Assembly: GCA_019638115.1 (NCBI GenBank)
Contig: JAHBUK010000006.1
Coordinates: 1 to 64,000, forward strand
DNA from: Flavobacteriales bacterium
GTDB taxonomy: Bacteria; Bacteroidota; Bacteroidia; Flavobacteriales_F; PHOS-HE28
Length of the DNA stretch: 64,000 nucleotides
Reading direction: 5' to 3'
In this document: piece after piece, positions 51,946 through 60,706 of the stretch
Position numbering within the stretch: the first letter of the stretch is position 1
Layout of the letters: each line of letters starts with the position of its first letter
The notes under the pieces: model-generated
Database searches by the model: none
Seen by the model: the letters and a program-made list of their open reading frames with translations, nothing else
Told to the model about the DNA's origin: nothing
Translations under genes and position numbers: made by a program

Positions 51946-53970
51946 ATGCGTATCCTCCTCGCCCTGTTACTGTTGCTCCCCATCACCCTCCACGCCCAAC
52001 AATGGAACTGGGCCATTAGTGCCGGTGGCGGCAGTAACGAGGACTTCTGCCAGGCGATCGCCACCGACAGCCAGGGCCATGTCTACTGGGGCGGTACCGT
52101 GCGCGGTAGCTCCACCTTCCCCTGTGCCACCGTGTCACCAGGCTCCACTACGGCGGGTGTGCTGGCGAAACACACTGCCGATGGCACCTGTCTGTGGGTG
52201 CGCACCATCACGGTGAGCCAGTTCTCCGTGCGTGTGCATGGTGTGGCGATCGACGCCGAGGACCGCATCTACATCACCGGTAGCTATCGCGGCAATGCGG
52301 ACTTCGGCGATGGCATCGTGCTGAGCGGGCTGAACGGGGATGCCATATTCGTGGCGCGCTACGATACCGACGGCACCTGCCTGTGGGCGCGCCGTGCGGG
52401 TGGGTCATCGGCGACCTCGGAAGCGCGCGGCATTGCGCTGGACGATGAAGGGCGGATCTACATCTCGGGGTTCGCGGGCGGAACGACCATCCAGTTCGAC
52501 GACATCACGATCCCCAACCCCGGCAACTTCCGGCAGGTGGTGCTGGCCTCGTATGACAGCACGGGCACCGTGCTCTGGGCGCGCAGCTCGGTGGGCAACG
52601 GCGGGGACAAGTCGGGGCGGAGCGTCGCCATCGTGGGCGACCGGCTCTTCGTGACAGGCATGGCCAGCTACAACCCTTCCAGCTACGACGGACTGTCGCT
52701 GACACAAGCGCCAAGCAGTGGCAACCTGTACGTGCTCTGCACCGATCTACAAGGCAACGCCATCTGGGCCAACAGCTATGGCACCCTCTCCAACCCCGAG
52801 GGTATGGGCATCGCGGCGGATACGTTGGGCAACCTGTGGGTGGTGGGGCGCTTGCTCGGTACGGTGGAACTTCCTGACGCCACCCTGGTATCCGACGGCA
52901 ACAACGACGACATCCTGCTGATGGGTTTCAGTCAGGATGGCACGTATCGTTGGGGCTACGCTACAGGCTCGCCACAGCGTGATCTGGCCTGGGGAGTGAC
53001 CGCCGATGGCAAAGGCAATGCCTACGTGGCCATGCAGTTCACCAACACCATCGACTTCTTCGGTACGCCGGTGAGCGCGCTGGGTGGCGAGGATGCACTG
53101 ATCGCCAAGCTCCGCGACGACGGATCCATGGTGTGGTGGAGCAGACCCAGCGGCTTCCAGCGGGATATTCCCTTGTGCATCCACCGCCAGGCCGTGGAAC
53201 CGCATGCGCTCTACTTCGGCGGTTACTACTGGGGGACGATCACTTACGGCAACAGCACCATCACCCATGTGAACAACGGGGATGCCATGCTGGTGGGCGG
53301 CCTGGACACCACCTTCGCCGTGAACGCCTATGCCGCGCCTGTTTGTCCCGGTGATTGTGATGGTGTCGCCCATGCTTTCACCAATGGCGATGGTCCGTTC
53401 AGTTTCGCATGGAGTACTGGCGCCACCACGTCATCGATCGGCGGTTTGTGTCAGGGTACCTATACCGTGGAAGTAACAGATGCCAACGGTCAGCTACTGG
53501 TCGATCCGGTGACCATCGCGGATGCAGTAGATCCCGGATACACGGTGCAGCTTCAAGGCGATTCACTCTGGGTGATCGGTGGCCTTGCATGGCAATGGTA
53601 CCTGGATGACACCCAGTTGATCAGCGACAGTGCTTCGGCTGTGGCCTTGATGAACGGTGACTACCACGCTCTGGTGACCGATGCTCTCGGTTGTGTATGG
53701 AGTACCGACACGGTACAGGTGTTGACCACGACAGTGATCGACGCTGTTGCTGGATCAGGTCTTCGTGCCTGGCCGAACCCGATGGGAGAGGTGCTTTTCG
53801 TGGAGGGCCTGCGCCCCGGTGAACAGATGGAACTGCGCGATGCGCTTGGTCGGGAGGTATGGCGGGGACAGGCTGCCGGTACACGCTTCACGATACCGAC
53901 GAATGGGCTGGCACCCGGGAGTTATCTGCTGCGCACGGAAAGCGGGGCGGTGGTAAAGCTGGTGCGCTGA
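51946..53970 (+). CDS. Secreted beta-propeller (SBBP-like) protein, T9SS sorted
   Basis: A 674-residue protein with signal peptide MRILLALLLLLPITLHAQQ. The first 440 residues hold repeated blades of the type 'I-x-x-D-x-x-G-x-x-Y-x-x-G' (IATDSQGHVYWGGTV; IDAEDRIYITGSY; LDDEGRIYISGFA; VTADGKGNAYVAM), as in SBBP/NHL-like repeats. A PKD- or SprB-like module (FSFAWSTGATTSSIGGLCQG) follows, then the T9SS type A domain (LRAWPNPMGEVLFVE to VVKLVR). A GACCTTTG box ends 5 nt before the ATG. It resembles the protein at 60707-62311 in architecture. Confidence 0.9.
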   Translation: MRILLALLLLLPITLHAQQWNWAISAGGGSNEDFCQAIATDSQGHVYWGGTVRGSSTFPCATVSPGSTTAGVLAKHTADGTCLWVRTITVSQFSVRVHGVAIDAEDRIYITGSYRGNADFGDGIVLSGLNGDAIFVARYDTDGTCLWARRAGGSSATSEARGIALDDEGRIYISGFAGGTTIQFDDITIPNPGNFRQVVLASYDSTGTVLWARSSVGNGGDKSGRSVAIVGDRLFVTGMASYNPSSYDGLSLTQAPSSGNLYVLCTDLQGNAIWANSYGTLSNPEGMGIAADTLGNLWVVGRLLGTVELPDATLVSDGNNDDILLMGFSQDGTYRWGYATGSPQRDLAWGVTADGKGNAYVAMQFTNTIDFFGTPVSALGGEDALIAKLRDDGSMVWWSRPSGFQRDIPLCIHRQAVEPHALYFGGYYWGTITYGNSTITHVNNGDAMLVGGLDTTFAVNAYAAPVCPGDCDGVAHAFTNGDGPFSFAWSTGATTSSIGGLCQGTYTVEVTDANGQLLVDPVTIADAVDPGYTVQLQGDSLWVIGGLAWQWYLDDTQLISDSASAVALMNGDYHALVTDALGCVWSTDTVQVLTTTVIDAVAGSGLRAWPNPMGEVLFVEGLRPGEQMELRDALGREVWRGQAAGTRFTIPTNGLAPGSYLLRTESGAVVKLVR

Positions 53971-54055
53971 GCCATTACCATACGTGTGATCATTGAGGCC
54001 TGATCGAAGTGCTGGATGAGAACGATCGAGCGGGACTTGTAAGTTTGAAGAAGCA

Positions 54056-54196
54056 ATGACCTCACATGGGCACCGTTACAAGCCTACGGGCAGCTTTCGG
54101 TCGAGGCCGCCACGGTTCTCTTACCACGCGCTTGCTGCCTTGTTGCTCATCCTCATCGTGATCCTGGCCATGGTGTTCATCGGCTCGAGCGAGTGA
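54056..54196 (+). CDS. Small single-span membrane protein, 46 residues
   Basis: A short frame starting MTSHGHRYKPTGSFRSRPPR, strongly basic, followed by a hydrophobic helix (ALAALLLILIVILAMVFIG) and SSE before TGA. The basic head and single helix suggest a membrane protein with the N-terminus in the cytoplasm. No family is recognised; support is composition and the ATG-to-stop frame only. Confidence 0.45.
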   Translation: MTSHGHRYKPTGSFRSRPPRFSYHALAALLLILIVILAMVFIGSSE

Positions 54197-54219
54197 TAGA
54201 CCGGAACAGTCAAGTGTAT

Positions 54220-54245
54220 CATTGAGAATTGGACATTGAGTATTG
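54220..54245. repeat. Short heptamer repeat
   Basis: CATTGAG AATTGGA CATTGAG TATTG: about 3.5 heptamers in an intergenic gap, next to the tail copy at 54251. Confidence 0.5.
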
Positions 54246-54250
54246 CCCGA

Positions 54251-54301
54251 CCTACTTCCTGTTATCCGCCGACAACCGATCGAAGTGTAGCTTGTCCGGA
54301 T
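54251..54301 (-). repeat. Third, decayed copy of the M1-permease gene tail
   Basis: On the minus strand it reads HPDKLHFDRLSADNRK and a TAG, matching DPDHLFFDRLPADNRK of the gene ending at 56031. It lies 22 bp after the stop of the gene at 54323-54970. Confidence 0.75.
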
Positions 54302-54322
54302 GGGTCGCCGTGTGAACAGCAC

Positions 54323-54970
54323 CTATTTCGGTCCTTCCAGCGGATACTCCGGGATATTCCAGCCCAGTACGATATCGCGGTCGCATGTTAGCATGCCATC
54401 AACGGTATGCAAGGACACGATGCCATTGCCCCCGCGATCGACCTGCTTTGCCCGATAGGCTGTGTTGACCAGCGTATCCTGTTCGAACACCACATCATCG
54501 ATGTAGTAGGGAATGAGCCCCGGCTCTTTCACGGTGAGGTGGATATGGGCCGGTTCGGTGAGGTCCGGGTAGGGGGCAGGCAGCGTGGTCATGAAACCGT
54601 ATCGTCCGTCAGGACCGGTACGCACCCAGCCGCGTAATTGGCCATGCCGCCTTCCCCAGCCTGTTTCGGTCCCATGCTTGGGATAGAGGCCGGTGTTATC
54701 CGTGTGGTATGCGTACAAGATGATGCCTTCTGCTGGTGTCCGTCCATCATGGTGGTAGATCACACCTTCCAGCCGTAGGTCTATTCCTCCGGTTGCATGG
54801 GCGGGCATGGTATCCCTTGAATGCAATGCTTTGTTCCCGTACTCCAGAAGCGCTTCACATCCTTCGCATGGACCACCGACTTTTCTGTCCGAATGCTGTT
54901 CCTTGGAGGGCTGCTGAGCACTGCAACCCACAAGGTTCATTGTGAGTGCAAGGATGAGTATGGTGCGCAT
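54323..54970 (-). CDS. Intradiol-dioxygenase-like lipoprotein
   Basis: A 215-residue lipoprotein (lipobox LVGC, Cys16). The fold matches intradiol ring-cleavage dioxygenases, and the four iron ligands can be placed: Y96 (NTGLYPK), Y134 (LPAPYPD), H142 and H144 (PAHIHLTV). Nearby EGIILYAYHTD and TGPDGRYGFMT are family segments. Classical members open catechol rings with O2. Export as a lipoprotein suggests a surface or periplasmic aromatic substrate, but this is an inference. Confidence 0.85.
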   Translation of the reverse strand: MRTILILALTMNLVGCSAQQPSKEQHSDRKVGGPCEGCEALLEYGNKALHSRDTMPAHATGGIDLRLEGVIYHHDGRTPAEGIILYAYHTDNTGLYPKHGTETGWGRRHGQLRGWVRTGPDGRYGFMTTLPAPYPDLTEPAHIHLTVKEPGLIPYYIDDVVFEQDTLVNTAYRAKQVDRGGNGIVSLHTVDGMLTCDRDIVLGWNIPEYPLEGPK

Positions 54971-55041
54971 GGTGTGGAGATCGTTCACATCGAATGCAAT
55001 GTGTCGGTCCAAGTAACGATGACCGAACCTGCGATCAGCTG

Positions 55042-55103
55042 TCACTCCATCTTCTTCCTGTTATCCGCCGGCAACCGATCGAAGAAGAGGTGGTCCGGAT
55101 CGA
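55042..55103 (-). repeat. Second copy of the M1-permease gene tail
   Basis: 61 of 62 bases match 56031-56092. On the minus strand it reads FDPDHLFFDRLPADNRKKME and TGA; the frame stays open upstream for about 25 codons with no homology. It lies 84 bp after the stop of the gene at 55188-55952. Confidence 0.85.
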
Positions 55104-55187
55104 ACACTACGACACGGTCATTTCGGCCATGCGGATGGTGGGACGGCTCTTGTCGGTGAGCGGAACGCAATAACTGTTTTTCCCCTT

Positions 55188-55952
55188 TCAATACACCAGC
55201 TCGAAGTTGAGGTGCTCCTTCTTCCGTTCGTAGGCATCGATCAGTGCCTGGCGCATCTCGGGTAACGCTGCGATGCGTTCGTAAACCTCCTGTTCGATCT
55301 CTGCGATGCGCTCCCCGCTGGGCTTGGCCTCCAGTTCATCAGCGAACGGGGCTCGGATCGTACTCCATGGTCCGAAGCTGTCCTCCATCTCCCAGATGGT
55401 CATATAGCAGAAGGCCGCATGGTGCGGATGGTCTGGGGATTTGCTTAGTTCGCGCACCTTGTTTATGCCTACACATATGTGCAAGGTGGGTTCTCCGTTC
55501 ATGAGGTGCAGGTAGTAGAAGTGTGCAGCAATACGAAGGGCACTATCGATGGGTAGAGGTGCCAGTTGGTCAGGACGAATGCTGCGCAGGTAGAGCTCCT
55601 TGAAGTCGGTCTCGGCTTCGAGCAGGGAGCGCAGCTGTTTCCGAATGGCCGTAATATCAGGGAGCAACTCCTCTAATTGCTCTTCGGGGCCGTAGGTCTC
55701 CGAGAAGATGCTGTAGAGGTAGAGGTGGTAGGGCCAGAGCGCAGTGCATCGGGCGTGCAGTGCCGGATCGGGAGGTAGGCTGTCCGGTCCCGTGTTTATG
55801 TAGGTGTTGTTCTCGCCTTCGATCACCTCGAAGGTGAAGAGATCGGAGAAGGCCATCGCACCGATCCCATCCTGCGCGTGACCATGGACACCGGCACCGA
55901 TAAGGCAGATCACCGCGATGATCCGGCTCAGGTTGGGGGGTGTGAGATGCAT
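55188..55952 (-). CDS. Secreted protein of unknown function
   Basis: A 254-residue protein with a signal peptide (IIAVICLIGAGVHGHAQ). The mature part is mostly helical and acidic, with no repeats, no membrane span and no motif I recognise. A TATCTTCA sequence ends 4 nt before the ATG, in the position of a -7 box. The gene sits between two copies of the tail repeat, which may mean it was added to this locus by insertion. Confidence 0.7.
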   Translation of the reverse strand: MHLTPPNLSRIIAVICLIGAGVHGHAQDGIGAMAFSDLFTFEVIEGENNTYINTGPDSLPPDPALHARCTALWPYHLYLYSIFSETYGPEEQLEELLPDITAIRKQLRSLLEAETDFKELYLRSIRPDQLAPLPIDSALRIAAHFYYLHLMNGEPTLHICVGINKVRELSKSPDHPHHAAFCYMTIWEMEDSFGPWSTIRAPFADELEAKPSGERIAEIEQEVYERIAALPEMRQALIDAYERKKEHLNFELVY

Positions 55953-56030
55953 GGGATGAAGATAATCGTAGCGACTACCCCTGCGAGCATTGGCATGACC
56001 GACCCTCGATCATCTGATCGCCCGATCGCT

Positions 56031-59000
56031 TCACTCCACCTTCTTCCTGTTATCCGCCGGCAACCGATCGAAGAAGAGGTGGTCCGGATCGACCTCCACG
56101 TAGCCGGGTTTTTCACCCACTCGGAAAGTGAATCGGTTCTCGCCGGTGCTCAGCTTCACGCGTTGCTTGGCCAGCGGTTCATCGCCCTTCTCCTTGTCCT
56201 TCCCAAAACGCAATTTGGGCTGCACGGCTATGTCCATCCAATCGGCCATGGGCACGGGTGTTTCACGACCCAATGAATCACTGTGCATCTTCTCGGCAGT
56301 GATCAAGACCTCCACGGTCCAGCTACTGTCCGGGTTCATGCTGGCGGTGGCCTCCTGCACGGCGTTGTTGTAGAGCGTGATGCGGGTGATGTTGTCATCC
56401 AGCAGGTACAGCAGGCTGTCTGGTGTCACGGCGCGCATGGCGCGGTACATGTCCATGGAGGTGGGGTAGGGCGGCTCGGCGTAACCGAAGCTGTCCACCA
56501 TGTGCTGGAAGGCCTGATTGAGCACCGACTCACCAAGGAACTCGCGCAGACCGTAGAGCATCACGCTGCCCTTGTTGTAGTGGATGTAGCCCTGGTTCTC
56601 CACAGTGAGCAGTGGCGATTCGCCGAGCACCTCGCTGCCGCGCGCGTTCTGGTACTTATCGGCCTCGTACTTCATGAACTTCCGCATGTGCGGCCGGCCG
56701 TACTCCTGCTCCATCACCATCAGTGCGGTGTACTGCGCCATGCTTTCACTGAGCATTGTTGCGCCCTGCATCACGGCACCGATCACTTGGTGCGCCCACC
56801 ACTGGTGGCCCACCTCGTGTGCCACCACATAGAACACCGGATCGATGTCCTCGGGTTTGCGCAGGTCGGTGATGAAGCCAATGGCCTCGCTGTAGGGCAT
56901 GGTACCGGGAAAGGCCTGCGCGAAGCTGGCGTAGCGCGGAAACTCGATGATGCGTGCCTGCTTGTGGCGGTATGGGCCGAAGTGCTCACCCGCGTAAGCG
57001 ATGGTCTGCTTCATGCTGCTGAGCATACGCGGCACGTTCACGCCGTGGTCCTTGTGGTAGTAGACCTCGATATCCACATCGCCGAGCTTCTCGCGGGCCA
57101 CCTCGTAGCTGGCGCTCATGAAGCTGTAGAAGTTGAGCGAGGGGTGGTCCACCACGTATCGGAAGTAGCGGCGGCCGTTCTCCTCCCATTCCTTCACCAG
57201 GGTACCGGGCGCGATGGCGATCTGGTCCGGTGCGGTGCTGATGGTGGTGCTCACCTCCACCCAGTCGCTGTGGCGCAGCAGGTAGTTCTGCATGCGGTCC
57301 TCGGGGGCTTCGCTCAACAGGGGAGTGCGGCGGTTGGGTGGCAGCTCGTACTTGCGGCGGTCGTTCTTGTCCTTCAGTTCGAAGTCGCTCTGGTATCCGA
57401 TCGACGGCAGCAGGTCCATGTTGTTGAAGAAGCTTCCGTTCTGCACGATGCCGGTGAAGGATACGCGATTCTCGAAGCCCTTGGCCGCATAGCCACCGCT
57501 CACAGTGAAGCGCAGGTCGGCACCGGGTGCGAGTGCTGGGTTGAGCTTGTACATCCGCTGCTGCATGTCTTCGTCGTCAAGCACAACGCTGGCGCCGGGG
57601 ATCTCCAATTGCAGATCCATACGCTCAGGCAGGCTCAGCCACAGCGTGTCGATGGCTTGTTCGCCCTTGTTGCGCAGAGTGATGTCGGCGGTGTAGCGCA
57701 GGGCGCGCTTCTCGGGCTCCAGGTCGATCGTGAATTCCACCGCCGTATAGTGCGGCTGGTGCATGCCCTCGTAGCGTTTGTAGGTCTTCTCGTAGTCCAC
57801 CTGCTGTTGCTCGCGCTGGTCGCTGGTCATGTACTCGTTCAGCACCTTCGTGTTGTAGTAGCCCCAGCCTGCCAGACCGGCAAACAGCACCACCATGGCG
57901 ATAGCCGGTATGCGTGCGTTGGCGAAACGCTGCTTGGCGTTATGCCAACGCCAACGCCAGGCGGTGTCGTTACCACGCACCAGGAAGAGCCACGAGGCGT
58001 AGAGCAGGATGGCGGCGAAGGTCATCCAGTACACCCGGAAGAAGATCCAGCCCGGCAGGTACGGACCGAAGCCGTTCATGTCCGAGTAGCGTAGGCCGGA
58101 GGATCCGTTCAACTGCACCAGGTTCGACTCCACGTCCAGCGCGCTCCAGCCGAAGGTGTTGAGCACCACCAGCAGGATGAACACGAAGTAGCCCAGGTAC
58201 TTGTTGTTCACCAGCACGTGCACCAACATGGCCAGCGCCGTGAAGAAGGCGAAACCCAGCGTGCCGGGGATGATGAGGTAGGTGAGGTACACCATCGGCT
58301 GCAGCCGGGTGTAGCCGTTCAGCAGCTGGGTGATGATGCCTGCCAGCGAAGCGAAGCACATCACCACGAATACCACGGTGACCAGCGCGGCGAACTTGGC
58401 CAGCAGTCCGGAACCGGTGGATGTGGGCAGCGCGTTGGTGATGCCGTCGATGCGTGGCTCGCGTTCCTTCCAGATGAGCTGCCCGGCATAGAAGGTGACG
58501 ATGATGATGAGGTAGATGAAGAGTCCCCCTTGGATAACGTCGGCCACATTGTAGGTGACCGGGTAGGTCTTGTTGCCGTAGAGCTCGGTGACGAAGCCCA
58601 GCGATACGAAGAGCTGGACCAGCCCCAGCGACATGATGAGGATGAAGGGTGTGCTCTTCAAGATGCCCTTAACATCCGTGAGGTAGAGCGAGGCGAACCA
58701 ACTGCGGCGTGCCTTGGCGTCGAAACGCTGGGCCACCTTGGGCAGGGCCACATGCGCGAAGGAGGGTTTCCCGTTGGCATCAGCCTCCAGGGCCTTGGCC
58801 TTCTGTACACGATCGGTGAAGGAGAAGCGGAAGTAGCCGAAGAGGAAGACCGCGATGCTCACCGTTATCCACAGGATGCGGTTCCAGAGAAGCATTCCGG
58901 TGGCGGGCAGGAGCTGCGTGTTCTTGTCCTCCACCGTCCAGTATTTGGTGGCCACCTGGAAGGCGGTGCCGCCGAAGGGATCCACCAATACACCGATCCA

Positions 59001-59606
59001 TTCGTTCTCCAGGTCGCTGGTGAAAGCGCTGGCGATGCTGAAGCCCACCAGCAGCGCGATGGCCGTGATGAACGCTGCCATGGTATTGCGCAGCAGCACG
59101 CTTACGGCGAAGATGATGCTGGCGCAAAAGAGCACGTTGGGGATCACGATGATCAGGATGGCCTGCATGTGGTGTGCCATCAGGTTGGGCCCCACGCGCA
59201 CCTCATCGATGCCCGGCCACCAGCTGCCCACCACGATGCCGAGGCTCACGCCCAGCATGGGCAGTAGCGCCACGAAGGTGCTTCCCAGGAACTTGCCAAT
59301 GAGATAGGAAGCCTTCGACACCGGTGTGCTGAAGACGATCTGGGCCGTGTTGCTGGTGAAATCGCGGATCGCAGTGGCGTTCACGAAGGCAGTAACGAGC
59401 AACAGCCCAAGCGCGCTCCAGGTCGCGTACCAGAGGTAGACGAGATAGGGGGCGTTCTTCAGCACGTTGCCCACGGCCATGCCGATCTGCACATTGTCGC
59501 TCACCACCGCGGCCCCGGTAAGGAAGGCGATGAGCCCGAAGAAGATGTACGCCATGGGCTGACGCAGCCAGTAGCGCACCTCGAAGAGAAAGAAGCGGAG
59601 GATCAT
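56031..59606 (-). CDS. ABC-2 type permease fused to an M1 family aminopeptidase
   Basis: An 1191-residue protein. The N-terminal half (residues 1-600) holds about a dozen transmembrane helices in two ABC-2 permease modules (FFLFEVRYWLRQPMAYIFFG at the start). The C-terminal half is an M1 peptidase: zinc site H930-E-V-G-H934 with E954 (MLSESMAQY) as likely third ligand, one residue further than the usual spacing. This fusion is known in Bacteroidota. Its start overlaps the ATPase stop by 4 bp. The pair may export a peptide and trim it, or act in envelope processing; substrate unknown. The last 62 bp are duplicated twice downstream. Confidence 0.94.
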   Translation of the reverse strand: MILRFFLFEVRYWLRQPMAYIFFGLIAFLTGAAVVSDNVQIGMAVGNVLKNAPYLVYLWYATWSALGLLLVTAFVNATAIRDFTSNTAQIVFSTPVSKASYLIGKFLGSTFVALLPMLGVSLGIVVGSWWPGIDEVRVGPNLMAHHMQAILIIVIPNVLFCASIIFAVSVLLRNTMAAFITAIALLVGFSIASAFTSDLENEWIGVLVDPFGGTAFQVATKYWTVEDKNTQLLPATGMLLWNRILWITVSIAVFLFGYFRFSFTDRVQKAKALEADANGKPSFAHVALPKVAQRFDAKARRSWFASLYLTDVKGILKSTPFILIMSLGLVQLFVSLGFVTELYGNKTYPVTYNVADVIQGGLFIYLIIIVTFYAGQLIWKEREPRIDGITNALPTSTGSGLLAKFAALVTVVFVVMCFASLAGIITQLLNGYTRLQPMVYLTYLIIPGTLGFAFFTALAMLVHVLVNNKYLGYFVFILLVVLNTFGWSALDVESNLVQLNGSSGLRYSDMNGFGPYLPGWIFFRVYWMTFAAILLYASWLFLVRGNDTAWRWRWHNAKQRFANARIPAIAMVVLFAGLAGWGYYNTKVLNEYMTSDQREQQQVDYEKTYKRYEGMHQPHYTAVEFTIDLEPEKRALRYTADITLRNKGEQAIDTLWLSLPERMDLQLEIPGASVVLDDEDMQQRMYKLNPALAPGADLRFTVSGGYAAKGFENRVSFTGIVQNGSFFNNMDLLPSIGYQSDFELKDKNDRRKYELPPNRRTPLLSEAPEDRMQNYLLRHSDWVEVSTTISTAPDQIAIAPGTLVKEWEENGRRYFRYVVDHPSLNFYSFMSASYEVAREKLGDVDIEVYYHKDHGVNVPRMLSSMKQTIAYAGEHFGPYRHKQARIIEFPRYASFAQAFPGTMPYSEAIGFITDLRKPEDIDPVFYVVAHEVGHQWWAHQVIGAVMQGATMLSESMAQYTALMVMEQEYGRPHMRKFMKYEADKYQNARGSEVLGESPLLTVENQGYIHYNKGSVMLYGLREFLGESVLNQAFQHMVDSFGYAEPPYPTSMDMYRAMRAVTPDSLLYLLDDNITRITLYNNAVQEATASMNPDSSWTVEVLITAEKMHSDSLGRETPVPMADWMDIAVQPKLRFGKDKEKGDEPLAKQRVKLSTGENRFTFRVGEKPGYVEVDPDHLFFDRLPADNRKKVE

Positions 59607-60493
59607 GCGGCTACGGTTTCGCGGTTGCTGCGGTGGATGGCGCCGAAGAACACGTCCTCCAGGCTGGGTTCTGCCTTGAAGAAGCCGTTGCCGGGATCCA
59701 TATCGCTCATCACGTGGATGATCGGTGTGCCGCCCACCAGCTTGTTGCTGATCAGGTCGTGCGTGGTGGCGTACTGCTCCAGCTCATGCTTGCCTATGGT
59801 CTTCTCCCATACTTTGCCACGCATGGCGGCGAGCGCTTCGGCGGGCGAACCGGCGTAGAGCAGCTTGCCCTTGTTGATGATGGCCATGTTGCGGCACAGC
59901 TCCTGCACATCCTGCACGATGTGGGTGCTGAGGATCACCACCACGTTCTCGCCGATCTCGGTGAGCAGGTTGTAGAAGCGGTTGCGCTCTCCGGGGTCCA
60001 AGCCCGCAGTGGGCTCGTCCACGATGATCAGCTTGGGATCACCGATCAGCGATTGCGCGATGCCGAAGCGCTGCTTCATGCCGCCGCTGAACCCGCTGAT
60101 GCGGCGCTTGCGGTGCTCCCACAGGTTCACGCGCTGCAGCAGAGCCTCCACCAGCTCCTTGCGAGGACCCTTGTCCACCACACCTTTCAAGAGTGCGATG
60201 TGGTCCAGCATCTCGTAGGCGCTCACCCGCGGGTACACGCCGAACTCCTGCGGCAGGTAGCCCAGCACTTGGCGCACGGCCTGCTTGTCGTTGAGGACGT
60301 CGATGTTCCCGAGCATCGCGGTGCCGCTGTCCGCCTCCTGCAGCGTGGCGAGGATGCGCATCAGGGTGCTCTTGCCCGCGCCGTTGGGCCCCAGCAGGCC
60401 GAACATGCCGGTGGGGATGGTGAGGCTCACGTTGTCCAGCGCTTTCACGCCGTTGCCGTACGTCTTGCTGAGGCCGTTGATGACGAGTTCCAT
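59603..60493 (-). CDS. ABC transporter ATP-binding protein
   Basis: A 296-residue ATPase. Walker A is GPNGAGKST, the signature is SGGMKQR, Walker B is LIIVDEPTAGLD, and the switch His is in VVILSTHIVQDV. The 60-residue C-terminal extension is typical of ABC-2 exporters. It is first in the operon and overlaps the permease-peptidase fusion, its obvious partner. Confidence 0.96.
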   Translation of the reverse strand: MELVINGLSKTYGNGVKALDNVSLTIPTGMFGLLGPNGAGKSTLMRILATLQEADSGTAMLGNIDVLNDKQAVRQVLGYLPQEFGVYPRVSAYEMLDHIALLKGVVDKGPRKELVEALLQRVNLWEHRKRRISGFSGGMKQRFGIAQSLIGDPKLIIVDEPTAGLDPGERNRFYNLLTEIGENVVVILSTHIVQDVQELCRNMAIINKGKLLYAGSPAEALAAMRGKVWEKTIGKHELEQYATTHDLISNKLVGGTPIIHVMSDMDPGNGFFKAEPSLEDVFFGAIHRSNRETVAA

Positions 60494-60706
60494 GCGGAGT
60501 GGGATGGGTTTGCAGGGTGCAAGATGGGGATGGAGGGGCTTGTACAGGAGCGGTTTACACGAGCGGCGGGGTAGGGGCTATGGGCGGCGTTACCGTTCCT
60601 TCGTGGAACATACCGTTCGCTTCATGTGACGGGCGGTTTGTCGAATGGTAACAAACTTGGCGGACGTTCGTCATGGTTCTCGCGTCTACCAGAACAATAC
60701 GTTCCC

